A stretch of DNA of 64,000 nucleotides from Acidovorax sp. FHTAMBA (GCF_038958875.1 NZ_CP152407.1:2115501-2179500); one strand, 5' to 3'; positions 33,678-43,026 are shown, counted from the stretch's first letter. Notes: generated by a model from the letters alone, not told the origin. Translations and numbers: made by a program.

Positions 33678-36112
33678 CAGCTTCCCCGTCTCACGCCTGG
33701 CTGGACGGATTGCAGGAGGCTGTGTGGCTGGTGGAAGAGACCGGCCTGCACATCCTGCACGCAAATGCTGCTGCCCAGCGCCTGGTGGGCCTGACCTTGG
33801 CCGACATGGTAGGTACGTCGGTGTTGCGCCTGGCCTGCACGCCGCAAGACGTGGCGTTCTGGGGTGAGCCGGCCGAGGTGCTTGCAGACGGCATCCATTC
33901 CCATACCAGCCTTTTACGAACCGACGGCACACTGGTGCCGGTGGATCGCAGGGTCACGCGGGTTCCCGGCGACGATCCTGCGCTTTCGGTCTTCATGGTC
34001 ACCATGCTCGATCGCAGCGTACAGGAGTCCACCGAGCGCGAGCTGGAGACATTGCTGTCCGAACTGCGGGCCACGCTCGACTCTGCAGCTGACGGGATGC
34101 TGGTGTGCAACCTCGAGGGAACGGTGCGTGCATTCAACCAGCGGCTGGCGCAACTCTGGAACATCCCTAACGAGCTGTTGGTGGAGCGCGATGACGCGGC
34201 GGTTTATGCACACATGGTGGCGCAGACACAGGATGCACGCGCTTACGTGGAGCGCATGGCGGCCCTTGTACGCGAGCCCATGCTGGAAAGCACCGACATC
34301 GTGACGCTGCGGGATGGGATGGTCCTGGAGATGCGCACGGTGCCCCAGTTCATTCAGGGACGACCGGTCGGACGCGTGTATTCGTACCGCGACATTACCC
34401 GCCAGACCGAGATACAGGCCAGCCTCCGACTGGCTGCCCGCGTTTTCGAGTCCAGTCTCGACGCCATTTTTATTGCTGACAGCCAGCACCGTGTGCTGCG
34501 CATGAACCCCGGTTGCGAACGCCTTGTAGGCCCGTCTGCGAAGGCGTTTGAAGGCTGCGTGGCAGCTTCCCTGTTTGGCGGCGGTTCGGATGCAGCGTTC
34601 ATGGAGCAGGTTTTGCAGGGCTGGGCCCATGAAGGTTTCTGGGAGGGCGAGCTCTGGCTGCCCCGTGACAATGGCACCTACTGCGCCGTGCAGCTGTCCT
34701 GGGTGGCACTGCGTGACGATGAGGGGCGTCTGGTACAGAGCATTGGTTTCATGCGCGACCTCACCCTTCAGCACGCAGCCCAGAAACGCATTGAAGAGTT
34801 GGCCTACAGTGATGTGCTCACGGGCTTGCCCAATCGCCTGCTGTTGTCGCAGCGGGTGGATACCGCCATTCAGGGGGCACGCCAAAGCGATACGGGTTTT
34901 GCGATCTTGTTCCTTGATCTCGACCGCTTCAAGATCATCAACGACTCCTTGGGTCACCCATTTGGGGACCGCGTCCTGCAGCTGGTGGCAGAGCGCCTGC
35001 AGGCCTGCCTGCGCCAGACGGACATGCTTTGCCGGCTCGGTGGGGATGAGTTCGTCATCTACCTGCATGGTGGAGATGCCGTAGTGGCCGAGAGCGTCGC
35101 TCGCCGCATTCTGGACGACATGCTCAAGCCGTTCACGCTCGACAGCATGGGCTTCTCCATCCAGTGCAGCATCGGCATGGCGCTCTACCCGCAGGACGGT
35201 GCCACGCTCGATGATCTGATCAAGCAGGCCGATACCGCCATGTACCGCGTGAAGGAGCGGGGGCGGGGGAGTTATGGCTTCTATCAGCCGCAGATGAATG
35301 CCAACCTTCTGTCGCGCATGCAGATGGAGCATGCCATGCGTCAGGCGCTGGGCAAGGGCCTTATGGCGGTGCACTACCAGCCTCAGGTGCACATGGCAAC
35401 GGGGCGAATCACCGGCGCCGAGGCGCTCATCCGCTGGACCGATCCCGAGTTTGGCTCCGTGTCACCGGCGCACTTCATCCCGCTGGCGGAAGAGTCGGGA
35501 TATATCGTCACGCTGGGTGCATGGGTCATGGAGCAGGCGGTACGCGAGGCCGCCATGTGGATGCACGGTGGCACGCCCATCATGATCTCTGTCAATGTGT
35601 CGGCGCTGGAGTTTCGGCAACCCGACTTTGTCGAACGGCTGACGCGCTTGCTGGCGGTGCACCAACTGCCTCCCACGCTGCTTGAACTGGAGCTCACGGA
35701 AACCATCCTGCTGCAGGACGCGCAGGAAATGGAGCAGCGCTTGCTGGCTCTGGCCGGTCTGGGCATTGGACTGGCCATTGACGATTTTGGTACTGGCTAC
35801 TCCAGCCTCGCCTACCTTAAAAAATTGCCTATCCACAAACTCAAGATCGATCAGTCGTTTGTGCGGGGGCTCCCTGATGACGAAGGCGACCGGGCCATTG
35901 TGAGTGCGATCATCAGCATGGGCCGCGCGATGCACATTGAGGTGGTGGCGGAGGGCGTCGAGACCGAAACCCAGCAAGCGGTGCTGCTGCAGATGCAGTG
36001 CGACCACTACCAGGGGTTTCTGTGTGCGCCCGGGCTTCCGTCCGAGGAGTTTCGCGCCATGCTGGGCAAACCATTGCCCTTGAAAGCCCAGGGCAGGCGA
36101 AGCCCGGCGTAG
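33674..36112 (+). CDS. PAS-GGDEF-EAL c-di-GMP signalling protein
   Basis: An 812-residue soluble sensor. Two or three PAS-type domains fill about residues 1-370. A diguanylate cyclase domain follows with an intact RLGGDEF active site (about 455) and an upstream RxxD inhibitory site (RQTD, five residues before). An EAL domain comes last, with GAEALIRW (about 581), NVSALEF, DDFGTGYSSLAYLKKLP and KIDQSFV. Both catalytic domains look competent. GTG 33674 overlaps the HD-GYP stop. There is no membrane segment, so the signal is probably intracellular (oxygen, redox or a flavin/haem ligand), which cannot be deduced here. Confidence 0.92.
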   Translation: MTASPSHAWLDGLQEAVWLVEETGLHILHANAAAQRLVGLTLADMVGTSVLRLACTPQDVAFWGEPAEVLADGIHSHTSLLRTDGTLVPVDRRVTRVPGDDPALSVFMVTMLDRSVQESTERELETLLSELRATLDSAADGMLVCNLEGTVRAFNQRLAQLWNIPNELLVERDDAAVYAHMVAQTQDARAYVERMAALVREPMLESTDIVTLRDGMVLEMRTVPQFIQGRPVGRVYSYRDITRQTEIQASLRLAARVFESSLDAIFIADSQHRVLRMNPGCERLVGPSAKAFEGCVAASLFGGGSDAAFMEQVLQGWAHEGFWEGELWLPRDNGTYCAVQLSWVALRDDEGRLVQSIGFMRDLTLQHAAQKRIEELAYSDVLTGLPNRLLLSQRVDTAIQGARQSDTGFAILFLDLDRFKIINDSLGHPFGDRVLQLVAERLQACLRQTDMLCRLGGDEFVIYLHGGDAVVAESVARRILDDMLKPFTLDSMGFSIQCSIGMALYPQDGATLDDLIKQADTAMYRVKERGRGSYGFYQPQMNANLLSRMQMEHAMRQALGKGLMAVHYQPQVHMATGRITGAEALIRWTDPEFGSVSPAHFIPLAEESGYIVTLGAWVMEQAVREAAMWMHGGTPIMISVNVSALEFRQPDFVERLTRLLAVHQLPPTLLELELTETILLQDAQEMEQRLLALAGLGIGLAIDDFGTGYSSLAYLKKLPIHKLKIDQSFVRGLPDDEGDRAIVSAIISMGRAMHIEVVAEGVETETQQAVLLQMQCDHYQGFLCAPGLPSEEFRAMLGKPLPLKAQGRRSPA

Positions 36113-36167
36113 TGCTGGCGGGTCGTGGCACCAGCCGCTGGCAACCGCACGGGCGGCCGCGCACCAG

Positions 36168-36983
36168 TCAGAGGGCTGCCACGCCCTTCCAGAGCATGTA
36201 TGCCGCCAGACCGAACAGCAAGGACGCAAATACCCGCTTGAGCTGCTTCACCGGCAGGTTGTGCGCCGCCTTTGCACCCAGTGGCGCGGTCAGCACACTG
36301 CAGGTGGCGATCACCAGCAATGCTGGCAACCAGATATAGCCGACCGAGGCGGCGGGAAGACCGGTCACGTTCTGGCCGCCGATCACGTAGCCCACCACAT
36401 TGGCCAGCGCGATCGGGAAACCTAGCGCTGCACTGGTGGCCACGGCGTTGTGGATGGCAACGTTGCACCAGGTCATGAAAGGCACACTCACAAAACCACC
36501 GCCCGCACCCACCAGTCCCGACAGGAATCCGATGACGCCACCTGCAGCAACCTGTCCGGCTCCGCCAGGCATCTGTCGCGCGGGCGCCGGTTTTTTATCC
36601 AGGAACATCTGCGTCGCCGAGAAGCTCACGAACAGTGCGAAGAAGATCGCCAGAAACGAGCCTTTGAGCAGCGAAAACACGCCCAGGCTGGCAATGAAGC
36701 CCCCCAGCACGATGCCTGGTGCCAGGCGCTTGACGATGTCCCAGCGCACCGCTCCGCGCTTGTGGTGGGCGCGCACGCTGGAGATGGATGTGAACATGAT
36801 CGTCGCCATGGAAGTGGCGATGGCCATCTTCACGGCCAGATCGGGCGCCACTTGTTGCGCGCCGAGGATGTAGGTCAGGAACGGCACAAGCAGCATGCCG
36901 CCGCCAATGCCCAGCAGACCTGCCAGAAAACCTGTGGCAAGGCCCAGCACGCCGAGTTCAACGATCAGGAGGGGATCCAGCAT
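36168..36983 (-). CDS. TauE/SafE-family membrane transporter
   Basis: A 271-residue membrane protein with about eight helices. It has the repeated glycine-rich family motifs GLLGIGGGMLLVPFL and, in the second half, GLVGAGGGFVSVPFM. This family exports sulfite or organosulfonates, or other small anions. ATG 36983 begins MLDPLLIVELG. It converges on the EAL gene and lies downstream of 6S RNA on the same strand. The substrate is unknown. Confidence 0.88.
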   Translation of the reverse strand: MLDPLLIVELGVLGLATGFLAGLLGIGGGMLLVPFLTYILGAQQVAPDLAVKMAIATSMATIMFTSISSVRAHHKRGAVRWDIVKRLAPGIVLGGFIASLGVFSLLKGSFLAIFFALFVSFSATQMFLDKKPAPARQMPGGAGQVAAGGVIGFLSGLVGAGGGFVSVPFMTWCNVAIHNAVATSAALGFPIALANVVGYVIGGQNVTGLPAASVGYIWLPALLVIATCSVLTAPLGAKAAHNLPVKQLKRVFASLLFGLAAYMLWKGVAAL

Positions 36984-37065
36984 GGGGTCAGAAAGAAAGG
37001 AAGGGGAGAACGCGGGAGTGCACTGGATGGGGCGCAGGGTGCGCACTGGACAGGCATCTGAAAAT

Positions 37066-37244
37066 GGGTGTCTGCGAATGCCACCGGACCCTCATCCTGA
37101 ACCGGGGGTTCAGGTGGGCGAGGGCAGCCAAGCGTTGGGTTCATCTGACGCGAGATGATCACGCTCACCGGGCAATGTACCAAGCCCGAGCTCGTTGAGC
37201 ATTGGTTCAAGGAAATATAAGGCCCGACGGCTTCGCAGACACTC
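37066..37244 (-). ncRNA. ssrS: 6S RNA
   Basis: About 180 nt, the normal 6S size, immediately downstream of zapA, the conserved position in beta- and gammaproteobacteria. On the minus strand a -10 box TACAAT (37252-37247) is followed by GGGAGTGTCTGCGAA. The 3' end carries TTCGCAGACAC (37078-37068), giving a perfect 11-bp closing stem with GTGTCTGCGAA. The intervening arms pair partially and leave a large central bulge, as expected for a mimic of an open promoter that binds sigma70 RNA polymerase. Exact ends are approximate by a few bases. Confidence 0.8.
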
Positions 37245-37322
37245 CCATTGTAGGCGCTGGCAACCTGCATTCCAGCCGTGGGGCATGTAAAGCCCGCCCC
37301 ATCCGGCGTGAATATGGGCGGG

Positions 37323-37673
37323 CTAAATCAGGCGTCCGTCATCCCCGAGTGCCTGGTCCAGACGCTGAACCAGCCTCTGCAGATCCTCGTGTTCCTCGTC
37401 AGGCAGGAGCGCTGCCTGGTGTCCAGCCGGCGCTGGCGTCGCGCTGATGGCGCTGGCTGCCAGGTCGGCGGCCTCACGATCGGCGATTTCAAAGGCCAGG
37501 TTCAACGCTGCCAGCACTGCAATGCGTTCACGGGCGCGGACCTTGCCAGCGTCACGGATGCGCGTCATCGCGGTATCCACGCGCTCAACGGCGTCGAGGA
37601 GACGGCTCTCGTGGCCCTCGGGGCAGGTCAGCAGGTAGCTTTGCTGGAGGATCTGCACCTCGATTTGCTTCAT
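37323..37673 (-). CDS. zapA: Cell division protein ZapA
   Basis: FtsZ-associated protein that cross-links protofilaments in the division ring. It has 116 residues: an N-terminal beta-rich domain (EVQILQQSYLLTCPEGHESRLLDAVERVD) and a C-terminal helix for dimerisation. ATG 37673 overlaps the stop of the upstream small coiled-coil gene (ATGA). 6S RNA follows downstream, the usual order. Confidence 0.92.
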   Translation of the reverse strand: MKQIEVQILQQSYLLTCPEGHESRLLDAVERVDTAMTRIRDAGKVRARERIAVLAALNLAFEIADREAADLAASAISATPAPAGHQAALLPDEEHEDLQRLVQRLDQALGDDGRLI

Positions 37674-37897
37674 TCGATTTCTTTCGTGACGGCGGGGGTC
37701 GCGGCGGGCAGGCGCTCCAGCAGGGCATCAACGCGGGCGCGGGCGGCGCTGAGCCGCGACTTGAGCGAGTCCCGTTCCTGCGTCAGGGCTGCGACCTGAT
37801 CTGCAAGCAGTGCATTGGTGCGTTGCAGCTCGGCATGGCGCAACAGCAGGCGTTCGACGCGCTCGGCGATCTGATCGATGGTGGATGGTGTGGCCAT
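37670..37897 (-). CDS. Small coiled-coil protein (TIGR02449/ZapB-like)
   Basis: A 75-residue protein that is almost entirely a predicted coiled coil, with heptad-like Leu and Ala spacing (IDQIAERVERLLLRHAELQR, then DQVAALTQERDSLKSRLSAAR). Such genes precede zapA across proteobacteria. A division role is inferred from position and overlap with zapA. It is divergent from the B12 riboswitch. Confidence 0.85.
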   Translation of the reverse strand: MATPSTIDQIAERVERLLLRHAELQRTNALLADQVAALTQERDSLKSRLSAARARVDALLERLPAATPAVTKEIE

Positions 37898-37950
37898 ACA
37901 GCGCCCGATTGTAGGGTTGGCGTAAAAATCGGTCGTAAAATTCGCCCGTT

Positions 37951-38156
37951 GGTGCTCGCGGTGTGGTTCACACGCCGCAGTTCAACGGGAAGCAGGGAGG
38001 CGCCGTACCACCGGTACCCGCCCAGCCTGCGCTGCCCCCGCAACGGTCAGCGGACGAATCACCCGATTCTCTCTCCATCCATAAGCCACTGGGCGCCTTG
38101 AACAAGCGCCTGGGAAGGCATTGGGGGGGTGTTCCGCCAGCCCGGATACCGGCCAA
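37951..38156 (+). promoter_or_regulatory. Cobalamin (AdoCbl) riboswitch upstream of btuB
   Basis: Contains the conserved core of B12 riboswitches in order: a GGTGCTCGCGGTG start, the AACGGGAAGCAGGGAGGCG segment, CTGCGCTGCCCCCGCAACGGT, and the B12 box (GCCACTG...TGGGAAGGC, 38085-38119). A closing GCCAGCCCGGATACCGGCC follows. It begins about 300 bp before btuB. When B12 is plentiful it should lower expression of btuB and of the genes transcribed with it. Confidence 0.95.
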
Positions 38157-38253
38157 CACGGTGGCTGCGTGCGCTCTTTTTTGGCGCTGCGCGGCTGTAT
38201 CACCCATACGCTGGCGGGAGGCCGGCCCGGGTTGTTTGTTGATCTTGATTCCC

Positions 38254-40137
38254 ATGAAAATCCGTACCCTTCGTGCGCGCCCTGTGGCGTCGTTGCGCCT
38301 GTCCGCACCGCGCCTGGCCATGCTGTCCCTTGTTGCGGGCAGCGCCTGCACCGCCTTGGCCCAGACTGCCCCGGCCTCCGGTGAGCTGCTGGCGCAGAAC
38401 CTGCGCGCGCCCTCGTTGTCTGAAACCGTGGTGGCCGCCACGCGCACGCCGCAGCCACTGTCCGACCTGGTGGCCGACATCTCCATCGTGGACCGCGAAA
38501 CCATTGAAAGCAGTGGTGCCACCGGCCTGGCCGACCTGCTGGCCCGCCTGCCCGGTGTCGAGTTCTCGCGCAATGGCGGCCCGGGCAGCACTACCGGCGT
38601 CTTCTTGCGTGGCGCAGAGTCGCGCTTCACCGCGGTGTACATCGATGGGGTACGCATCGACTCCCAATCCACCGGCGGCGCACCCTGGGAGAGCATTCCC
38701 CTGGGCCTCATCGACCGCATTGAAGTGCTGCGTGGCCCGGCGGGTGCCGTTTATGGTTCGGATGCCCTGGGTGGTGTGGTGCAGATCTTCACCAAGCGCG
38801 GCGAAAACGGCACGGCGCCGTACGTGGGCGTGGGTGTGGGCAGCCACAACACCACCAGGCTAGAGGCGGGGATCAGCGGTGCCAGCGGCACGCTGGACTA
38901 CGCCCTGGGGTTGGCGCGTGAAGACAGCAAGGGCTTCAACGCGCGCCCTGTCGCCGGGCAGAACCCGGACCGCGACGGCTACCGCTCCACAGCGGGCCAC
39001 GCGCGGGTAGGCCTGCAGGTGAACGCAGTGCATCGCCTCGAAGGCACCCTCATGCTGAATGACACCAACAGCGGCTACGACAGCGGCCTGGGCAAGGACG
39101 ACCGCAACCTGCACACCCTGCACGCGCTGGGCCTCAACTGGACGGCCCAGTGGAACAGCGCCTACAAAACGCGACTTTCGATCACCGACTCGCGCGACGA
39201 ATACGAAACCCGCCCTTCGCCGTATCTGAGCGACACGCGCTTGCGTGGCTACTTCTTCCAGAACGAATGGCGCCAGGGCGCGCACCTCGTCACGGCCGCG
39301 CTGGAGCGCCGGGAAGACCGCCTGGAAAACACGCCCATTGACGCCAAGCGCTCGCAAGACGCGCTGGCGCTGGGCTACGGCTACAACGCTGCAGGCCACA
39401 CGGTGCAGCTCAACCTGCGCCATGATTCCGACAGCGAATTCGGTGGCAAGAGCACCGGCAGCGTGGCCTACGGCTATGCCATCACCCCGCAGTGGCGCGC
39501 CACCGCGTCGGTGGGCACGGCCTTCCGTGCGCCCACGCTGTACCACCGCTTCAGCGAATACGGTGTGGCCACGCTGCGCCCCGAAAGCAGCCGCAATGCC
39601 GAAGTGGCGCTGCGCTATGCCCAGGGCAACAGCACCTTCTCGGCCACGCTGTTTCGCAACCGGGTGACCAACCTGATTTCGTTCTCGGGCCCTGGCAGCT
39701 GCCTGTCGGACTTTGGCTGCTACGCCAACACCGCCCGCGCCGAATACAGGGGCGTGACGTTTGCGGGTTCGCACCGCGTGGGCGACGTGCAGTTGCATGG
39801 CTCCATCGACCTGCAGCGCCCGCGCGACCTTGCCACGGGCAAGCAGCTGGCACGCCGCGCCAGGCAGCACGCCACCTTTGGCGCCGACACCCGCCTGGCG
39901 GGCTGGACGGTGGGTGCCGAGGTGCAGGCTTCGGGCCGCCGATTTGACACCGTGGCCAACACCAACGTGCTGGGGGGTTATGCGCTCGTAAACCTGTACG
40001 CCAGTACCCGCATCGCACGCGACACCACGCTGCTGGCCCGCGTCGACAACCTGGCCGACAAGGACTACCAGCTGGCCCGCACCTACGCTACCGCAGGCCG
40101 CACGGTTTATTTGGGCGTCAAGTGGGCGCCGCAGTGA
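38254..40137 (+). CDS. btuB: TonB-dependent cobalamin outer-membrane receptor
   Basis: Imports vitamin B12 or corrinoids across the outer membrane using TonB energy. It has 627 residues: a signal peptide ending near ACTALAQ, a TonB-box-like ETVVAATR, the plug domain (about 60-165, with GSDALGGVVQIFTKR), and a 22-strand barrel ending in an aromatic-rich C-terminus (RTVYLGVKWAPQ). ATG 38254 follows the riboswitch by about 100 bp. Its stop overlaps the cobB start, so it heads the large cobalamin operon. Confidence 0.94.
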   Translation: MKIRTLRARPVASLRLSAPRLAMLSLVAGSACTALAQTAPASGELLAQNLRAPSLSETVVAATRTPQPLSDLVADISIVDRETIESSGATGLADLLARLPGVEFSRNGGPGSTTGVFLRGAESRFTAVYIDGVRIDSQSTGGAPWESIPLGLIDRIEVLRGPAGAVYGSDALGGVVQIFTKRGENGTAPYVGVGVGSHNTTRLEAGISGASGTLDYALGLAREDSKGFNARPVAGQNPDRDGYRSTAGHARVGLQVNAVHRLEGTLMLNDTNSGYDSGLGKDDRNLHTLHALGLNWTAQWNSAYKTRLSITDSRDEYETRPSPYLSDTRLRGYFFQNEWRQGAHLVTAALERREDRLENTPIDAKRSQDALALGYGYNAAGHTVQLNLRHDSDSEFGGKSTGSVAYGYAITPQWRATASVGTAFRAPTLYHRFSEYGVATLRPESSRNAEVALRYAQGNSTFSATLFRNRVTNLISFSGPGSCLSDFGCYANTARAEYRGVTFAGSHRVGDVQLHGSIDLQRPRDLATGKQLARRARQHATFGADTRLAGWTVGAEVQASGRRFDTVANTNVLGGYALVNLYASTRIARDTTLLARVDNLADKDYQLARTYATAGRTVYLGVKWAPQ

Positions 40138-41513
40138 CCCTGGCGTCAACCGCTTCCGCCCGCTGCCCGGCGCTGCTGATTGCAGCCCCGGCCTCAGGGC
40201 AGGGCAAGACCACCGTCACCGCCGCCCTGGCGCGCCTGCATGCGCGCCAGGGGCGACGGGTGCGGGTGTTCAAGTGCGGGCCGGATTTTCTGGACCCGCA
40301 CTGGCATCAGCTCGCCAGCGGTGCGCCGGTGCACCAGCTCGATTTGTGGATGAACGGCGAGGCCGACTGCGCGCAGCGCCTGCACGATGCTGCACGCGAG
40401 TCGGACCTGATCCTCATCGAGGGTGTGATGGGCCTGTTTGATGGCAACCCCAGCGCGGCCGACCTGGCCCGGCACTTTGGCGTGCCGGTGCTGGCGGTGG
40501 TCGATGCCTCGGCCATGGCCGGCACCTTTGGCGCGCTGGCCTATGGCCTGCGCCACTACCGGCCGGGCCTGCCCTGGGCGGGTGTGTTGGCCAACCGCGT
40601 AGGCAGTGCTCGCCACGCCGACATGTTGCGTGACGGCTTGCAAGATGCCGACGACTGGATGGGCGCGCTGATGCGGGTGCAGACAGGCAATGCGCCTTTA
40701 GCCGCCAAGGCCGGTGCGGCGCTGCTGCCCGAGCGCCACCTGGGCCTGGTGGCTGCGCACGAGCTGGACGACAGCCTGCAGCGGCTGGACGCTGCGGCCG
40801 ATGCCCTGGCCGCTACACCCCTAGGCCAAATGACGCTGGAGGACCTACAGCGCTGGGCCGTGGACTTTCCGGCGCCTGCATCCCAGGTTGCCGTGCCTGC
40901 ATTGCTCGCAGGCCGTACGGTGGCGGTGGGGCGTGACGTGGCGTTCTGCTTCACCTACGCCGCCAACGTGCAATGCCTGGAACAGATGGGCGCGCGCGTG
41001 GTGTGCTTCTCGCCGCTGCACGATGCGGGTCTGCCCGATTGCGATGCAGTCTGGCTGCCTGGCGGCTACCCCGAGCTGCACGCCGCGCAGATCGCGGCCA
41101 ACACCGGGATGCAAGCCAGCCTGCGTGCCCATGTGGCCGCAGGCAAACCCCTGTGGGCCGAGTGCGGCGGCATGATGGCGCTGTTCGATTCCATCACGCT
41201 GGCCGATGGCAGCACGGCTCCGCTGTGGGGCCTGCTGCCCGGCCGCGTGACCATGCAAAAGCGACTGGCGGCCCTCGGCCCGCAGCACCTGACGGTGGCA
41301 GGGCACACGCTGCGCGGCCATACGTTTCACTATTCGACCAGCGACAGCAGCGCCCCCGTGGTGGCCCGCACGGCGCGCCCGAACGAGGCGGTTGCGCCCG
41401 ATGCGGGCGAGGCGCTGTACCGGCAGGGCAGCATCCACGGCAGCTATTTCCACGCCTGGTTCCCATCCAGCCCCGAGGCGGTGGCGCATCTGCTGGGAGG
41501 CGCTTCCGTATGA
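40134..41513 (+). CDS. cobB: Cobyrinate a,c-diamide synthase
   Basis: ATP- and glutamine-dependent amidation of cobyrinic acid side chains a and c. GTG 40134 overlaps the btuB stop (GTGA) and gives 459 residues; GTG 40122 would add four. The P-loop is AAPASGQGKTTVTAAL (N-terminus). The C-terminal type-1 glutamine amidotransferase domain has the nucleophile in LWAECGGMMALF and the distal histidine in GSYFHAWF. In an organism importing corrinoids it can act on scavenged precursors. It overlaps cobU (ATGA). Confidence 0.94.
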   Translation: MTLASTASARCPALLIAAPASGQGKTTVTAALARLHARQGRRVRVFKCGPDFLDPHWHQLASGAPVHQLDLWMNGEADCAQRLHDAARESDLILIEGVMGLFDGNPSAADLARHFGVPVLAVVDASAMAGTFGALAYGLRHYRPGLPWAGVLANRVGSARHADMLRDGLQDADDWMGALMRVQTGNAPLAAKAGAALLPERHLGLVAAHELDDSLQRLDAAADALAATPLGQMTLEDLQRWAVDFPAPASQVAVPALLAGRTVAVGRDVAFCFTYAANVQCLEQMGARVVCFSPLHDAGLPDCDAVWLPGGYPELHAAQIAANTGMQASLRAHVAAGKPLWAECGGMMALFDSITLADGSTAPLWGLLPGRVTMQKRLAALGPQHLTVAGHTLRGHTFHYSTSDSSAPVVARTARPNEAVAPDAGEALYRQGSIHGSYFHAWFPSSPEAVAHLLGGASV

Positions 41514-42097
41514 CGATCACCACCGAACTCATCCTGGGCGGCCAGAAAAGCGGCAAGTCCCGCCGCGCCGAACTGCTGGCGCGCGACTGGCTGGCCCAGT
41601 CTGCCGACCACCGCGCCGTGCTGATCGCCACCGGGCAGGCCTGGGACGACGAGATGCGCGAGCGCATCGCCCGCCACCAGCGTGACCGCGCCGAGCGCGT
41701 GCCCGGGCTGGAGACGGTGGAAGAGCCGCGCGACGTGGCGGCAGCCCTCGTGCGCTTCAGCACGCCGCAGACGCTGGTGGTGATGGACTGCCTCACGCTC
41801 TGGCTCACCCACTGGACCATGCCCGTGGGTGTGGAATCCATGAGTATTGAACAAAAACAGGCGCTAGCGCTTGACTGGAAAGCGCAATCAGCTATGTTTT
41901 TAGGAGCAATTCGGAAATCCCCCGGCCCCGTTGTTCTGGTGGGCAACGAAATTGGCCTGGGGGTCATCCCGATGGGGCGTGAGGTGCGCGCCTTTGTGGA
42001 TGCGCTGGGCATACTCAACCAGCAGGTGGCGCAGGTGTGCCCCCGCGTTACGCTCATGGCCGCAGGCCTGCCTCTTACCTTGAAAGAACCCCGGTGA
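41510..42097 (+). CDS. cobU: Adenosylcobinamide kinase / guanylyltransferase
   Basis: Phosphorylates adenosylcobinamide and activates it with GTP (also named cobP). It has 195 residues, with P-loop ELILGGQKSGKSRRAELLA and the family motifs IATGQAWDDEMRERIARHQ, VVMDCLTLWL and VLVGNEIGLGVIPMG. Residues about 112-134 (SIEQKQALALDWKAQSAMFLGA), between the WLTHW and GNEIG motifs, are encoded by a copy of the palindromic repeat inserted in frame. Start overlaps the cobB stop; stop overlaps btuF. Confidence 0.94.
   Translation: MTITTELILGGQKSGKSRRAELLARDWLAQSADHRAVLIATGQAWDDEMRERIARHQRDRAERVPGLETVEEPRDVAAALVRFSTPQTLVVMDCLTLWLTHWTMPVGVESMSIEQKQALALDWKAQSAMFLGAIRKSPGPVVLVGNEIGLGVIPMGREVRAFVDALGILNQQVAQVCPRVTLMAAGLPLTLKEPR
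41845..41910 (+). repeat. Palindromic repeat copy 5 (inside cobU)
   Basis: AACAAAAACAGG, then GCGCTAGCGCTTG, a spacer, AAAGCGC, then CAGCTATGTTTTTAGG, the order seen in other copies. It is translated in frame and markedly lower in GC than flanking cobU sequence. Confidence 0.75.
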
Positions 42098-43026
42098 TGA
42101 AACCCACCCCCGTGCGCCGCATCCTCTGGGTGATCGCCATTCTCATCGTGCTGGGCCTGCTCATGGCCGGGCTGGCAAGGGCCCAGCCGGTGCAGGTCAC
42201 CGACGACCGGGGCCGCGCGGTGACGCTGCCGCGCCCGCCCCAGCGCATCGTGAGCCTGCTGCCTTCGCTTACCGAAACGATCTGCGCGCTGGACCAGTGC
42301 CACCGTCTGGTGGGGGTAGACCGCTATTCCAACTGGCCCGAGTCCGTCACCCGCCTGCCGCAGGTGGGTGGTGGGCTGGACCCGAACATCGAGGCCATCG
42401 TGGCGCTGCGGCCGGATGTGGTGCTGCTGGCCACATCGTCCCGCGCCTCGGCCCGGCTGGAGTCGCTGGGCATCGTCGTGGTGGCGCTGGAGCCCAAGAC
42501 CCACGCCGATGTGCAGCGCGTGATGGGCAAGCTGGGCCAGGTGCTGGCCGTGCCCGATGCCCAGCGCGTGTGGCGCCACATCGACGCGGCCGTGGAGGCC
42601 GCCGCGCAAGCCGTGCCGCCCGCGGCCCGGGGCATGCGCGTGTACTTTGAGGTCAACCGTGGGCCGTATGGGGCCGGAGCCTCCTCGTTCATTGGCGAGA
42701 CGCTGACCCGGCTGGGTGCGCGCAACATCCTGCCCGCGTCGCTCGGGCCGTTTCCCAAGCTCAATCCCGAGTTTGTGGTGCGTGCCGACCCCGACCTGAT
42801 CATGGTGGGCGCGCGCAGTGTGGAGGGTCTGAACGAGCGGCCGGGCTGGAGCAGCCTGCGGGCGCTGCGCGAGCAGCGGCTGTGCGTGTTCCCGCCCGAA
42901 GAGGCTGACGTGCTGGTGCGGCCCGGCCCGCGCATGGCCGAGGGCGCGCGCATCATGGCCCGCTGCCTGGCCAGCAAGGCCGCGCCCGGTGCCAAGGCGC
43001 AGGCGCCTGCGGCGGTGCGCCCATGA
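42097..43026 (+). CDS. btuF: Cobalamin ABC transporter substrate-binding protein
   Basis: Periplasmic B12-binding protein that delivers corrinoid to BtuCD. It has 309 residues: an N-terminal membrane/signal segment (ILWVIAILIVLGLLMAGLARA) and the helical-backbone metal/B12-binding fold, with PQRIVSLLPSLTETICAL and VGVDRYSNWP near the N-lobe. ATG 42097 overlaps the cobU stop by 1 bp. It is followed directly by the permease and ATPase. Confidence 0.93.
   Translation: MKPTPVRRILWVIAILIVLGLLMAGLARAQPVQVTDDRGRAVTLPRPPQRIVSLLPSLTETICALDQCHRLVGVDRYSNWPESVTRLPQVGGGLDPNIEAIVALRPDVVLLATSSRASARLESLGIVVVALEPKTHADVQRVMGKLGQVLAVPDAQRVWRHIDAAVEAAAQAVPPAARGMRVYFEVNRGPYGAGASSFIGETLTRLGARNILPASLGPFPKLNPEFVVRADPDLIMVGARSVEGLNERPGWSSLRALREQRLCVFPPEEADVLVRPGPRMAEGARIMARCLASKAAPGAKAQAPAAVRP

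Noticed and set aside
37963..38253. N-terminal extension of BtuB into the riboswitch
   Set aside because: The frame is open, but the sequence is the B12 riboswitch, and the signal peptide begins after ATG 38254.
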